A DNA stretch of 64,000 nt, taken from Micromonospora_J zhanjiangensis (lineage in GTDB: Bacteria > Actinomycetota > Actinomycetes > Mycobacteriales > Micromonosporaceae). Below, piece by piece: positions 6,292-12,641 of the stretch. The stretch is from contig NZ_JBHSBN010000001.1 of the NCBI RefSeq assembly GCF_042650605.1, forward strand, positions 1 through 64,000. The letters are read 5' to 3'. The position numbers were made by a program, and so were the translations under genes. Below the pieces are notes generated by a model. The model had not been told where the DNA came from and searched no databases. It saw nothing but the letters and a program-made list of their open reading frames with translations. Each line of letters starts with the position of its first letter. The stretch's first letter is position 1.

Positions 6292-7595
6292 GGTCGCGGA
6301 TGGTGGCGAAACTGTTGCCGTTGCTGCTCGCGCTCGGGGCGATCGGCGGTGGCGTGGCGGTGACCGCCGGGCTGGCCAGCGCCAGCTCGGGCTGCAAGGG
6401 GGAATTGAACCAGCAGGCGGTGTGCCACGCCCAGGAGATGGTCGGCAAGAAGTGCGTCTGGGGCACGCCGAAGAAGCAGGACGATCGCCGCTGTGCCCGG
6501 TTGACGTACGACGCGTACACCAAGGCTGGGCTGAAGATCTCGTACCGTGCGCCGGCCGCCGAGTACCGGTACGCGGCGCAGCGGAAGTGGACGGTTCCGG
6601 TCGGCGACCGCCGGCCCGGAGACCTGCTGTATTTCGGCGCGAGCGCCAAGAAGATCAACCGGACCGGGATCTACGTCGGCTACGGCCGGATGGTCTTCTC
6701 GAGCGGGCAGCCCGGCGGCAAGGCGGCCAAGTCGGCGACCATCGAACTGGTGGAACTGACCCCGGCCCGGCTCAAGCAACTGCAGAAGTTGGCGGTCCGC
6801 CCGGTCGCCAAGGTCGCCGGCCCCAAGCCCGACAAGACCGCCGTCCAGAAGGTCGCCGATCCACCGTCAACCGACGACGGCGGCACGGCGGACGGCCCGT
6901 CAACGCAGGCACCCACCGATACCTGTGCCGAGCCCGACGCGCAGCCGACCGACGGCGAGCCGAAGAGCGACGCTCAGCCGACGGGTGACGGTGAGACGTC
7001 GACGGACGATTCGACGGGTGACGGTGAGACGTCGACGGACGATTCGACGGGTGACGGTGAGACGTCGACGGACGATCCGACGAGTGACGATGGGACGTCG
7101 ACGGACGATTCGACGGGCGACGATGGGACGTCGACGGACGATTCGACGGGTGACGGTGAGACGTCGACGGACGATTCGACGGGCGATGGCGAGCCGGTGG
7201 CCGAGGGCGAGCCGACCAGCGATGGGGAGCCGACCAGCGATGGGGAGCCGACGGCCGATGGGAAGCCGACGACGGACACGCCGACCGGGGACGGGCAGCC
7301 GGACGGTGCGGGTCAGCCCGACCGCGACGGAGGGCCGACGGCCGACGCGTGTGCCGGAGACAACGACGGCAAAGACGCAGGCGACACCGCGACCGCGTGC
7401 CCGGAGTTGGACACCCGGAGCGTCCCGAACCGGATCGTGATCATCGACCCGAAGGCGGACGACGGCAAACCGGGACAGGTGGAGCCGGGACGGGCCAGCG
7501 GGAGCGGCGACACCGCGCTGCGCGACGCGGGTGGTGCCGACCCGACGCGGTCCGGCGGGTCGGCCAGGAAGTCCTGTCAGGGGGTACCACTTTGA
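6288..7595 (+). CDS. NlpC/P60-like pseudoenzyme with acidic repeat tail
   Basis: This encodes 435 residues: a signal peptide (LLPLLLALGAIGGGVAV) and a degenerate NlpC/P60 domain that aligns along its length with the upstream protein. Cys69 is at the catalytic position, but F-D-C-S-G has become R-R-C-A-R. The catalytic His is Arg125 (I-N-R-T-G-I-Y), and the second His is Phe (M-V-F-S-S). The domain is therefore probably not hydrolytic. After about residue 190 a Gly/Asp/Glu/Thr/Ser-rich tail with 11-residue repeats follows (nucleotide repeats 6981-7178), strongly acidic, in contrast with the basic tail of its partner. Start and stop overlap (ATGA) couples its synthesis to the active enzyme. It is plausibly a regulator, inhibitor or stoichiometric partner of that enzyme. 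Confidence 0.72.
   Translation: MRSRMVAKLLPLLLALGAIGGGVAVTAGLASASSGCKGELNQQAVCHAQEMVGKKCVWGTPKKQDDRRCARLTYDAYTKAGLKISYRAPAAEYRYAAQRKWTVPVGDRRPGDLLYFGASAKKINRTGIYVGYGRMVFSSGQPGGKAAKSATIELVELTPARLKQLQKLAVRPVAKVAGPKPDKTAVQKVADPPSTDDGGTADGPSTQAPTDTCAEPDAQPTDGEPKSDAQPTGDGETSTDDSTGDGETSTDDSTGDGETSTDDPTSDDGTSTDDSTGDDGTSTDDSTGDGETSTDDSTGDGEPVAEGEPTSDGEPTSDGEPTADGKPTTDTPTGDGQPDGAGQPDRDGGPTADACAGDNDGKDAGDTATACPELDTRSVPNRIVIIDPKADDGKPGQVEPGRASGSGDTALRDAGGADPTRSGGSARKSCQGVPL
6981..7178 (+). repeat. Six tandem 33-bp repeats inside the pseudoenzyme gene
   Basis: The units start at 6981, 7014, 7047, 7080, 7113 and 7146. Each encodes the 11-residue acidic motif TGDGETSTDDS with minor Asp/Glu variation; a seventh partial unit follows. 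The repeats are in frame, so copy-number change would alter tail length without frameshift. Confidence 0.9.
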
Positions 7596-7630
7596 GCGGC
7601 GGGGATCTGATCCGAACGAGATGATCACCC

Positions 7631-7660
7631 CGGGTGCCCGGCCTGATGGCCGGGCACCCG
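7631..7660 (+). terminator. Strong hairpin terminator after the NlpC/P60 pair
   Basis: CGGGTGCCCGGCC (7631-7643) pairs perfectly with GGCCGGGCACCCG (7648-7660) around a TGAT loop. The 13-bp stem ends the coupled NlpC/P60 transcription unit. Confidence 0.8.
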
Positions 7661-7937
7661 CCGGTTCCGCCGCCAGCGCCAGGCCCGTTCGCCGGCCTCC
7701 GGCGCCGGACCGGGCGGCGGCGGTCTCTCGGGGTGTACGTCACGCGGCCGTTCTCGTTCCCGTCCGGCGATCCGGCCGAGTTCGCCGACCTGTCCGAGGC
7801 GGATCAGGCTGCGCTGGCCCCCTGCAATGAACCTTTTTCAACCTCCCCTTGCGTTCCGGCGTCGGCCGAGGTCGAAGACGCGGCTTGCGCACCGCCCTGC
7901 CCGTCCGGCCCGGATCCGGACGGGCAGGCACCTGCCA

Positions 7938-7971
7938 CGGGACAGTCCCGGACGATCCACATTGGTAGAGT
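7938..7971 (+). promoter_or_regulatory. Operator-like palindrome and -10 box before the second HTH-TM gene
   Basis: CGGGAC-A-GTCCCG (7938-7950) is a perfect 6-bp inverted repeat and contains the GGACAGTCC core shared with 2704 and, inverted, 9660 and 9711. TAGAGT at 7966-7971 fits a TANNNT -10 box 42 nt before the GTG start, so the palindrome overlaps the -35 region. Confidence 0.45.
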
Positions 7972-8013
7972 CCGTTGCCCAGGGATCTGCTGGCTCGACA
8001 GGGAGACTTCGAC

Positions 8014-9579
8014 GTGGCGGGGGACGACGGGGTGGAATCCGTCCGACCGGCACACGGCGGCGGGCTTCCCGGACCACCGGGCGACGGGGCGACGCCGGCT
8101 GGCTACGTGATCGCGCTCCGGGCGCTCAAGCAGTGGTCCGGACTCACCTACCGGCAGTTGCAGCGCCAGGCGGAAGCGGTGGGCGACGCCTTGCCGCACA
8201 GCACCGTCGCGGCGGCCCTCGGTCGGGGCACGCTGCCCCGCCCGGATCTGGTTCGCGCCCTGGTCCGCGCCTGCGGTGCCGGGGAGGCCGCCGTGGACGG
8301 CTGGCTCGCGGCCCGGGACCGGATCGCCGCGGCGGTCGAATCCCCCGCCGCCACGACCGCCGTACCGCCCGCCCGGCCGGCGACCACCCCGCCGACCGAC
8401 GTCCCGGAGCCGGCTCCGACCGCCTCCGTCGCCGCCGGCTCCGATCCGGCCGCGGCGACCGCTGCCGGCTCCGACCCGACCGCCTTCAGCGTCGCCGGGT
8501 CCGACCTGACGGCTCCGGCCGCCGGCGTGGCCGACCAGCGCGACCAGCACGACCAGCGCGAGGAGCGCGAGGAGCGCGACCGGCCGGGGGCGGGAACGAT
8601 CGGGCCGACCGCCGACCAGGCCGCGCGGCCGGTCACCGGGGCTGACGCGTCGGACCGCGACCTTGTCCCGGTCGCGTCGGACCGCGACCTTGTCCCGGCG
8701 GCGTCGGACCGCGACCTTGTCCCGGTCGCGTCGGACCGCGACCTTGTCCCGGCGGCGTCGGACCGCGACCTTGTCCCGGTCGCGTCGGACCGCGACCTCG
8801 TCCCGGCCGTGACGAAGCGGGAGCGGCGGGACCGGCCGGTCGGCCGGCACCGGCAGCACGACCCGGCCGACGACGTGCCAAAGCCGGCTGGCTTCGGCTG
8901 GCTGTTGCCGCCGATCCTGTACCGCGCCGGCTGGGCGGCGCGGGTGCTCTCGGTGGGGATGGTGCTGCTGCTCGTCCTGGTCGCGATCGGGTTCACCGTC
9001 CGGGCGTTGCGGGACGGTGGGGAGTCCGGCGGCGGTACCGCGATCGGCACCCCGACGCCACCGACGGAGGAACTGCCGCCGGTAGTCCCGTCCGGTTCTT
9101 CGCCGGCCGCGCCGGGCACCACGAAACCGGCGACCGCCGGGCCGGCCCGCGGTCCCGTCCGGTCCACCACACCGGGCGCCAACAATGGGACCGGCGCCAG
9201 CCGGACCACCCCGAAGTCATCGGATCCGGCCCCGGCGGCCCAGCCGGCCCAGGCGTACCTGACGGCCTCGGCGAGCGCCTTCTGCCGCGGCGACGGGAGT
9301 TGGGCGTTCACCATCTCCGGGCGGCTGCACAACGCCTCCGTGGGGTACGACCCGACCGGCTATGCCGACCACGGGAATGGCACCAGCTACGGATATCCGA
9401 TCAGCGGCGACGGGTCGACCAGCTTCTCGGGAAGCGTCCCACCCTTGGCGTACGGCGGCGAGCACCGGCTGACCTCCGCCACCGCCGGCTGGCGGCTGGA
9501 CGTCTACGTCGACGGCGATCTGGTGACCGGCCGCCGGATCTCGGTCTCCGGCACGACGAGCCGACCGTCGGGCTGCTGA
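8014..9579 (+). CDS. Membrane-anchored HTH protein with exported Cys-bounded domain
   Basis: This encodes 521 residues, paralogous to the gene at 2891 in its intracellular half. Residues about 29-105 hold the HTH-like domain (RALKQWSGLTYRQLQRQAE, then LPHSTVAAALGRGTLPRPDL). A low-complexity linker contains AGSDP-type repeats and six in-frame nonapeptides S-D-R-D-L-V-P-x-A (residues about 212-265). The juxtamembrane segment PAGFGWLLPPILYRAGWA and one helix (about 308-333) follow. The exported C-terminus from about 412 is unlike the lectin of the paralogue: a beta-rich, Gly/Ser/Tyr-rich domain with two cysteines, one near its start (A-F-C-R-G-D-G) and one as the last residue. The GTG at 8014 is preferred to a TTG at 7975 because GGGAG lies 8 nt upstream and the -10 box at 7966 would be too close to the TTG. 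Confidence 0.72.
   Translation: MAGDDGVESVRPAHGGGLPGPPGDGATPAGYVIALRALKQWSGLTYRQLQRQAEAVGDALPHSTVAAALGRGTLPRPDLVRALVRACGAGEAAVDGWLAARDRIAAAVESPAATTAVPPARPATTPPTDVPEPAPTASVAAGSDPAAATAAGSDPTAFSVAGSDLTAPAAGVADQRDQHDQREEREERDRPGAGTIGPTADQAARPVTGADASDRDLVPVASDRDLVPAASDRDLVPVASDRDLVPAASDRDLVPVASDRDLVPAVTKRERRDRPVGRHRQHDPADDVPKPAGFGWLLPPILYRAGWAARVLSVGMVLLLVLVAIGFTVRALRDGGESGGGTAIGTPTPPTEELPPVVPSGSSPAAPGTTKPATAGPARGPVRSTTPGANNGTGASRTTPKSSDPAPAAQPAQAYLTASASAFCRGDGSWAFTISGRLHNASVGYDPTGYADHGNGTSYGYPISGDGSTSFSGSVPPLAYGGEHRLTSATAGWRLDVYVDGDLVTGRRISVSGTTSRPSGC
8647..8808 (+). repeat. Six tandem 27-bp repeats encoding S-D-R-D-L-V-P-x-A
   Basis: The units begin at 8647, 8674, 8701, 8728, 8755 and 8782. They alternate at one codon (GTC against GCG, Val against Ala), giving a 54-bp higher-order period. 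All are in frame within the linker of the HTH-TM protein. Confidence 0.92.
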
Positions 9580-9657
9580 TCGCGGCCCGGCCGAGGCGCA
9601 CCCGCCCGACTCGTCGGCTACCCCGTGGCCGGGCACCGGGGACCGGGTCGGCGGGTA

Positions 9658-9733
9658 CCGGACTGTCCCACCCGCCGTCCGGGCCGCCGGCCGCGGTCCC
9701 GCCGCGCTCCGGACTGTCCCGTACGTCGTCCGG
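9658..9733 (+). promoter_or_regulatory. Two direct copies of a GGACTGTCC-containing motif before the C39 peptidase gene
   Basis: CCGGACTGTCCC begins at 9658 and again at 9709. Each is the left part of a 25-bp stretch ending CGTCCGG, and the two stretches agree at about 20 positions. The motif is the reverse complement of the GGGACAGTCCGG-type sites at 2704 and 7940. Its location 120-200 nt before the start suits an activator or repressor site. Confidence 0.45.
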
Positions 9734-9855
9734 CCTGGTGGGACGCTGTCGCTCGGGTTGAGCTTGGTCTGCCTGTCGATCACCTGGCGAACCGGACCGC
9801 CGGTCAGCCGATCGACCCGGCACGTTCATCACCCAACCCGATTCAAGGGAGCATC

Positions 9856-10521
9856 ATGAGGTTTCTCCCGCGCTCAGCGGAGTACACGAAGCGGTTCCTC
9901 GGACTGGCCGTCGCCGCGCTGGCCGTCACCGGGCTGCTGATCGGCACCGTGCAGCTCAGCAGCGCCAAGGCGAAGGCGAAGGCCGGGGTCTGGCACTCCG
10001 TCTCGATCGACAAGCACCCGCAGCAGGACTCGACCTGGTGCGGCCCGGCCGCCGGCGAGACGTTGCTCAGCGCCTTCGGTCTCAGGTTCAAGCAGCAGAA
10101 GACCCTGGCCGACCAGATGCACACCGGGTTCCTCGGCACTGCGCCGAGCGATGCGACCGCCGCACTGAACGCCCAGTTGAAGAAGAACAACAAGAGCATC
10201 CGGTACGGCCACAAGGCGGGCATCGGTCCGAACGAGCTCTACACCGCCGCGAAACGCGGGCTCGATCACGGCGCACCCTCGATGATCGTCGTGAAGTCCC
10301 GCAACATCTGGTACCCGCACGCCTCGATCGGCACCGCGCACTACCTCGTCATCTACGGCTACAACGACAACTGGGTGGTGGGTAAGAAGTCCTACGGCAA
10401 GACGTGGGCGGTGTACGACCCGGCCGACAACACCCTGCACCATCTCGCGGTCAAGGACTACGGCTCCGAAGGCAAGAACGCCGGCTACTGGGGCGGCGAC
10501 GTCATCGTCCCGCTGATCTGA
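9856..10521 (+). CDS. Secreted C39-like cysteine peptidase
   Basis: This encodes 221 residues. A signal peptide (FLGLAVAALAVTGLLIG, about residues 15-36) is followed by a papain-like C39_2-type domain. The catalytic triad is visible: Cys62 in S-T-W-C-G-P-A-A-G, His162 in T-A-H-Y-L-V-I-Y-G-Y and Asp188 in V-Y-D-P-A-D. The first Gln/Asp-rich turn (HPQQDST) would supply the oxyanion Gln. Family members cleave peptides after export; the substrate is unknown. The ATG at 9856 has AAGGGAG at a good distance and directly precedes the signal peptide. This is the last gene before the second copy of the duplicated module, and a hairpin terminator follows it. Confidence 0.78.
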   Translation: MRFLPRSAEYTKRFLGLAVAALAVTGLLIGTVQLSSAKAKAKAGVWHSVSIDKHPQQDSTWCGPAAGETLLSAFGLRFKQQKTLADQMHTGFLGTAPSDATAALNAQLKKNNKSIRYGHKAGIGPNELYTAAKRGLDHGAPSMIVVKSRNIWYPHASIGTAHYLVIYGYNDNWVVGKKSYGKTWAVYDPADNTLHHLAVKDYGSEGKNAGYWGGDVIVPLI

Positions 10522-10530
10522 CGACCCTCC

Positions 10531-10562
10531 GGTCCGGCCGACCCGGAAGGATCGGCCGGACC
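10531..10562 (+). terminator. Hairpin terminator after the C39 peptidase gene
   Basis: GGTCCGGCCGA (10531-10541) pairs perfectly with TCGGCCGGACC (10552-10562), starting 9 nt after the stop codon. Confidence 0.75.
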
Positions 10563-10663
10563 GGCGCCGACCCGCCGGCCACCGTTCGCGCTCGGCCGTA
10601 AGGCCGATCGACCGTCCGGACCGGACCGGACCGAGGCGGACGAGCGGCCGGATCCGGGGTCGG

Positions 10664-10669
10664 TAGGGT
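10664..10669 (+). promoter_or_regulatory. -10 box TAGGGT, leaderless start for DUF6924 copy 2
   Basis: TAGGGT ends 7 nt before the GTG at 10677. The same arrangement as at 1179 has been copied with the gene. Confidence 0.55.
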
Positions 10670-10676
10670 GAGCCGC

Positions 10677-11084
10677 GTGACGAGCCAGCCTGTGACGTAC
10701 GGGGCGCCGATCCTGCGTACCGACTTCTCCGCCGACTCCGCCTGGGCGGCGTTGTGCGCGGCCGTCGCCGGCGCGGCCGACGATGGCGAGGGACCGGACT
10801 GCGTCAGCGATCCGGAGTACGACGGGCTGACCGTCGAGGAGCTGGTCGCCGTCGGGCGGGACGACCGGGACTGCGCGTACGCCTTCGTGGCCGACCGGCG
10901 GACGATGACCGACCCCGAGCTGTCGGTGCTGGTGGTCGACCTGGACCGCGAGCCGGGCCGCACCTTCCGGGCCGTTCCGGCCGCGTTGATCGCCATTGAC
11001 GACGCCCTCTCGGCGTCCGGGGTGGACTTCCACCGGTACGCCGAGAGCGCCGACGCCGACGGGGTCCTCCGCGTCCTTCGTTAA
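10677..11084 (+). CDS. DUF6924-type protein, copy 2
   Basis: This 135-residue protein is nearly identical to the product at 1191. The first 105 or so residues match; differences are confined to the last 35 (AALIAIDDALSASG, YAESADADGV). The GTG at 10677 is chosen by alignment with copy 1 and the -10 box at 10664; an in-frame GTG at 10668 overlaps the box and is unlikely. Function is unknown. Both copies remain open with conserved protein sequence, whereas the neighbouring acetyltransferase has decayed here, so selection seems to act on the DUF6924 product. Confidence 0.75.
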   Translation: MTSQPVTYGAPILRTDFSADSAWAALCAAVAGAADDGEGPDCVSDPEYDGLTVEELVAVGRDDRDCAYAFVADRRTMTDPELSVLVVDLDREPGRTFRAVPAALIAIDDALSASGVDFHRYAESADADGVLRVLR

Positions 11085-11144
11085 CTCGACGGAAAGTGCC
11101 CTGGCGAGTTCGCTCAGATTCACTTCCTGGGCCGTGCGGGCTGC

Positions 11145-11190
11145 GATTGACTTTCTCCACCGCCATGAATGGCGGGGATTCCCTCCACCC
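11145..11190 (-). mobile_element. Right-end remnant of an IS200/IS605-type element (reverse orientation)
   Basis: Read on the minus strand, this interval is GGTGGAGGGAATC, then a perfect CCGCCAT-TC-ATGGCGG hairpin (11160-11175), then GGAGAAAGTCAA. The first right end (1-150) reads GTGGAGGGAATC, hairpin, GGAGAGATCGTCAA. Matching flanks around different but equivalent hairpins identify a second, related element end. No tnpB frame survives beyond a possible short tail to the right. Confidence 0.55.
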
Positions 11191-11284
11191 TCGGACCGTT
11201 CGATCTTGTCGGTGTCGTGCGCTTTGCTGTCCGTCGGCGACGCGTCGGACGGGCCGACGCGGGCCGGCGGGATCGGAGTCGAGG

Positions 11285-11622
11285 ATGGCGGAACGGGCGG
11301 CGATGGGACAGGTCCGATGCCGTGGATGGCGGCCGACCTGGAACTGGAACGGCGGATCAACGAACCGGAGATGAAGCTGCACCTCGGTGGCCCGGAACCA
11401 GACGAGCGCATCGTCGGCCGGCGTCGGCGGATGCTGGAGATGCCGAGCGCGGCACCGGCCTGATGTTCCGGGTGGAGGCGGCCGGCGAGGCGGCCGGCAG
11501 CGTGGGCTACTGGGAGCGGGAGTGGGGCGGCGAGACCGCTCGGCGAGTGTGACTTCGAGTTTCCCAAGGACAAGCAGTTGCGCTGCGACGAGTGGCGGCT
11601 CGATCTGGAACCCACGACCTGA
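11285..11622 (+). pseudogene. Decayed GNAT acetyltransferase (copy 2)
   Basis: It aligns to the intact gene at 1720-2247 from the ATG to the stop region. Four bases are missing after GACAGGTCCGA, one base is missing in CTGGAGATG-CCGAG near 11445, and about 190 bp are missing after GGCGGCGAGACCG near 11540, which removes the acetyl-CoA-binding motif. No single frame spans it. The start context and last 80 bp remain recognisable, so the decay is recent. Confidence 0.85.
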
Positions 11623-11705
11623 CCGTTCCGGGTTCACCGCAGTGGCGTCGAACGAATACGCTGGGTGCTCATTCCGCTCCAGTTTCGACGGACCGAGGTC
11701 AGCCG

Positions 11706-12641
11706 ATGAACGTGACGCCCGTAGCCACGCGCCTCCGGTCGGTCGCCACCGCCGTCGCCGTCGTCCTGTCGCTGACCCTGGCGGCCGGCGCGAGCTGCGA
11801 CAGCCAGAAGAAGCCGCAACTGCCGTCGGTGCAGGAGAAGCTGAAGAAGACGCACATCTACGGACAGCCCAAGCTCAAGATCGGCGTGGCGACCATCGAG
11901 CCGCTGATGGGCACCCTGACCAACGGCGTGTACGCGGGCTTCGACATCGAGATCGCCCGGTACATCGCGGCCTCCCTCGGCTACGTCGGCGACGAGGGGC
12001 TCCAGTTCGTACCGCTCGCCACCGAGGACCGGATCCAGGCGTTGCAGGGCGGCCGGGTCGACCTGGTGGTGTCCAGTTTCTCGATGACCGAGGAGCGGGC
12101 CAAGCTGGTGAGTTTCGCCGGTCCGTACTTCGTCACCACCCAGGAGGCGCTGGTACCGACCCGGCTGAAGGAGAAGATCCGCACCATCGAGGACCTGCGC
12201 AACTACCGGGTCTGCACCAGCGGCGGCTCGACCAGCGAGGCGGAGTTGGGGAAGCACCAGATCAAGGTGCTGGTGGTGAAGACCGTGGGTGACTGCGTGG
12301 CCGGTATCCGGCAGGGCAGGTACGACACGGTCAGCTCCGACGAGACCATCCTGGCCGGCTTCCGCTCGCAGTATCCGAAGGAGTTCGAGATCGTCGACAT
12401 GCCGTTCGGCACCAGCGAGTCGTTGGGCGTCGGCGTGCCGATCACCGATCCGGACCTGCGGGACCTGGTCGCGTACTTCCTCAACAAGAGCTATCTGATG
12501 GGGCGGAACGGCAAGAGCAGTCCGTGGTTGACGGCGTACAACAAGACCCTCGGGCCGTGGCTGGACGCGGACCGGCCGCAGCCACCCCCGCTGAATGTGC
12601 CGGACCTGGTCGACTTCGACAACAAGTCGCCCAACCGATGA
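11706..12641 (+). CDS. Extracellular solute-binding protein, family 3
   Basis: This 311-residue protein is related to the GlnH/amino-acid-binding class of periplasmic-type binding proteins. It has a signal peptide (ATAVAVVLSLTLAAGASC) with a possible but imperfect lipobox at Cys. The body contains LKIGVATIEPLMG, GFDIEIARYIAASLGY, FVPLATEDRIQALQGGRVDLVV and SFAGPYFVTTQEALV, the standard family-3 strand order. Polar ligands such as amino acids are likely. No ABC permease or ATPase is next to it. Instead the stop overlaps (ATGA) the start of a multi-pass membrane protein, which suggests that the binding protein serves as a sensor or partner for that protein. The ATG at 11706 follows AGGTCAGCCG. 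Confidence 0.85.
   Translation: MNVTPVATRLRSVATAVAVVLSLTLAAGASCDSQKKPQLPSVQEKLKKTHIYGQPKLKIGVATIEPLMGTLTNGVYAGFDIEIARYIAASLGYVGDEGLQFVPLATEDRIQALQGGRVDLVVSSFSMTEERAKLVSFAGPYFVTTQEALVPTRLKEKIRTIEDLRNYRVCTSGGSTSEAELGKHQIKVLVVKTVGDCVAGIRQGRYDTVSSDETILAGFRSQYPKEFEIVDMPFGTSESLGVGVPITDPDLRDLVAYFLNKSYLMGRNGKSSPWLTAYNKTLGPWLDADRPQPPPLNVPDLVDFDNKSPNR

Larger units (their letters stand above)
7596..8013 (+). other. Gene-free interval with terminator and regulatory palindrome
   Basis: This 418-nt interval separates the NlpC/P60 pair from the second HTH-TM gene. It contains the hairpin at 7631-7660 and, near its right end, the palindrome CGGGAC-A-GTCCCG (7938-7950) and the -10-like TAGAGT at 7966-7971. 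Short frames in the middle show no conserved features and are not called. Confidence 0.5.
10589..11635 (+). repeat. Segmental duplication, copy 2 (decayed DUF6924-GNAT module)
   Basis: This is the counterpart of 1108-2260. Its left boundary is CGCTCGGCCGT, corresponding to the 3' tip of the membrane gene in copy 1. The DUF6924 gene is intact. The spacer between the two genes differs from copy 1 and contains an IS right-end remnant. The acetyltransferase has at least three deletions. Homology ends at CCGTTCCGGGTTC. Confidence 0.85.

Noticed and set aside
6900..7628. Minus-strand Arg/Val repeat protein opposite the acidic tail
   Set aside because: It mirrors the 33-bp coding repeats; no start context or known family.
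7634..8110. 158-codon frame in the gap after the NlpC/P60 pair
   Set aside because: It begins inside the terminator hairpin, lacks conserved features and runs into the HTH gene.
8647..8808. CRISPR-like array
   Set aside because: The 27-bp units are contiguous without spacers and in frame in a coding region; it is a protein repeat.
9625..9855. Longer N-terminus for the C39 peptidase
   Set aside because: It is Arg/Pro-rich, contains the repeated regulatory motif and precedes a clear ribosome site and signal peptide at 9856.
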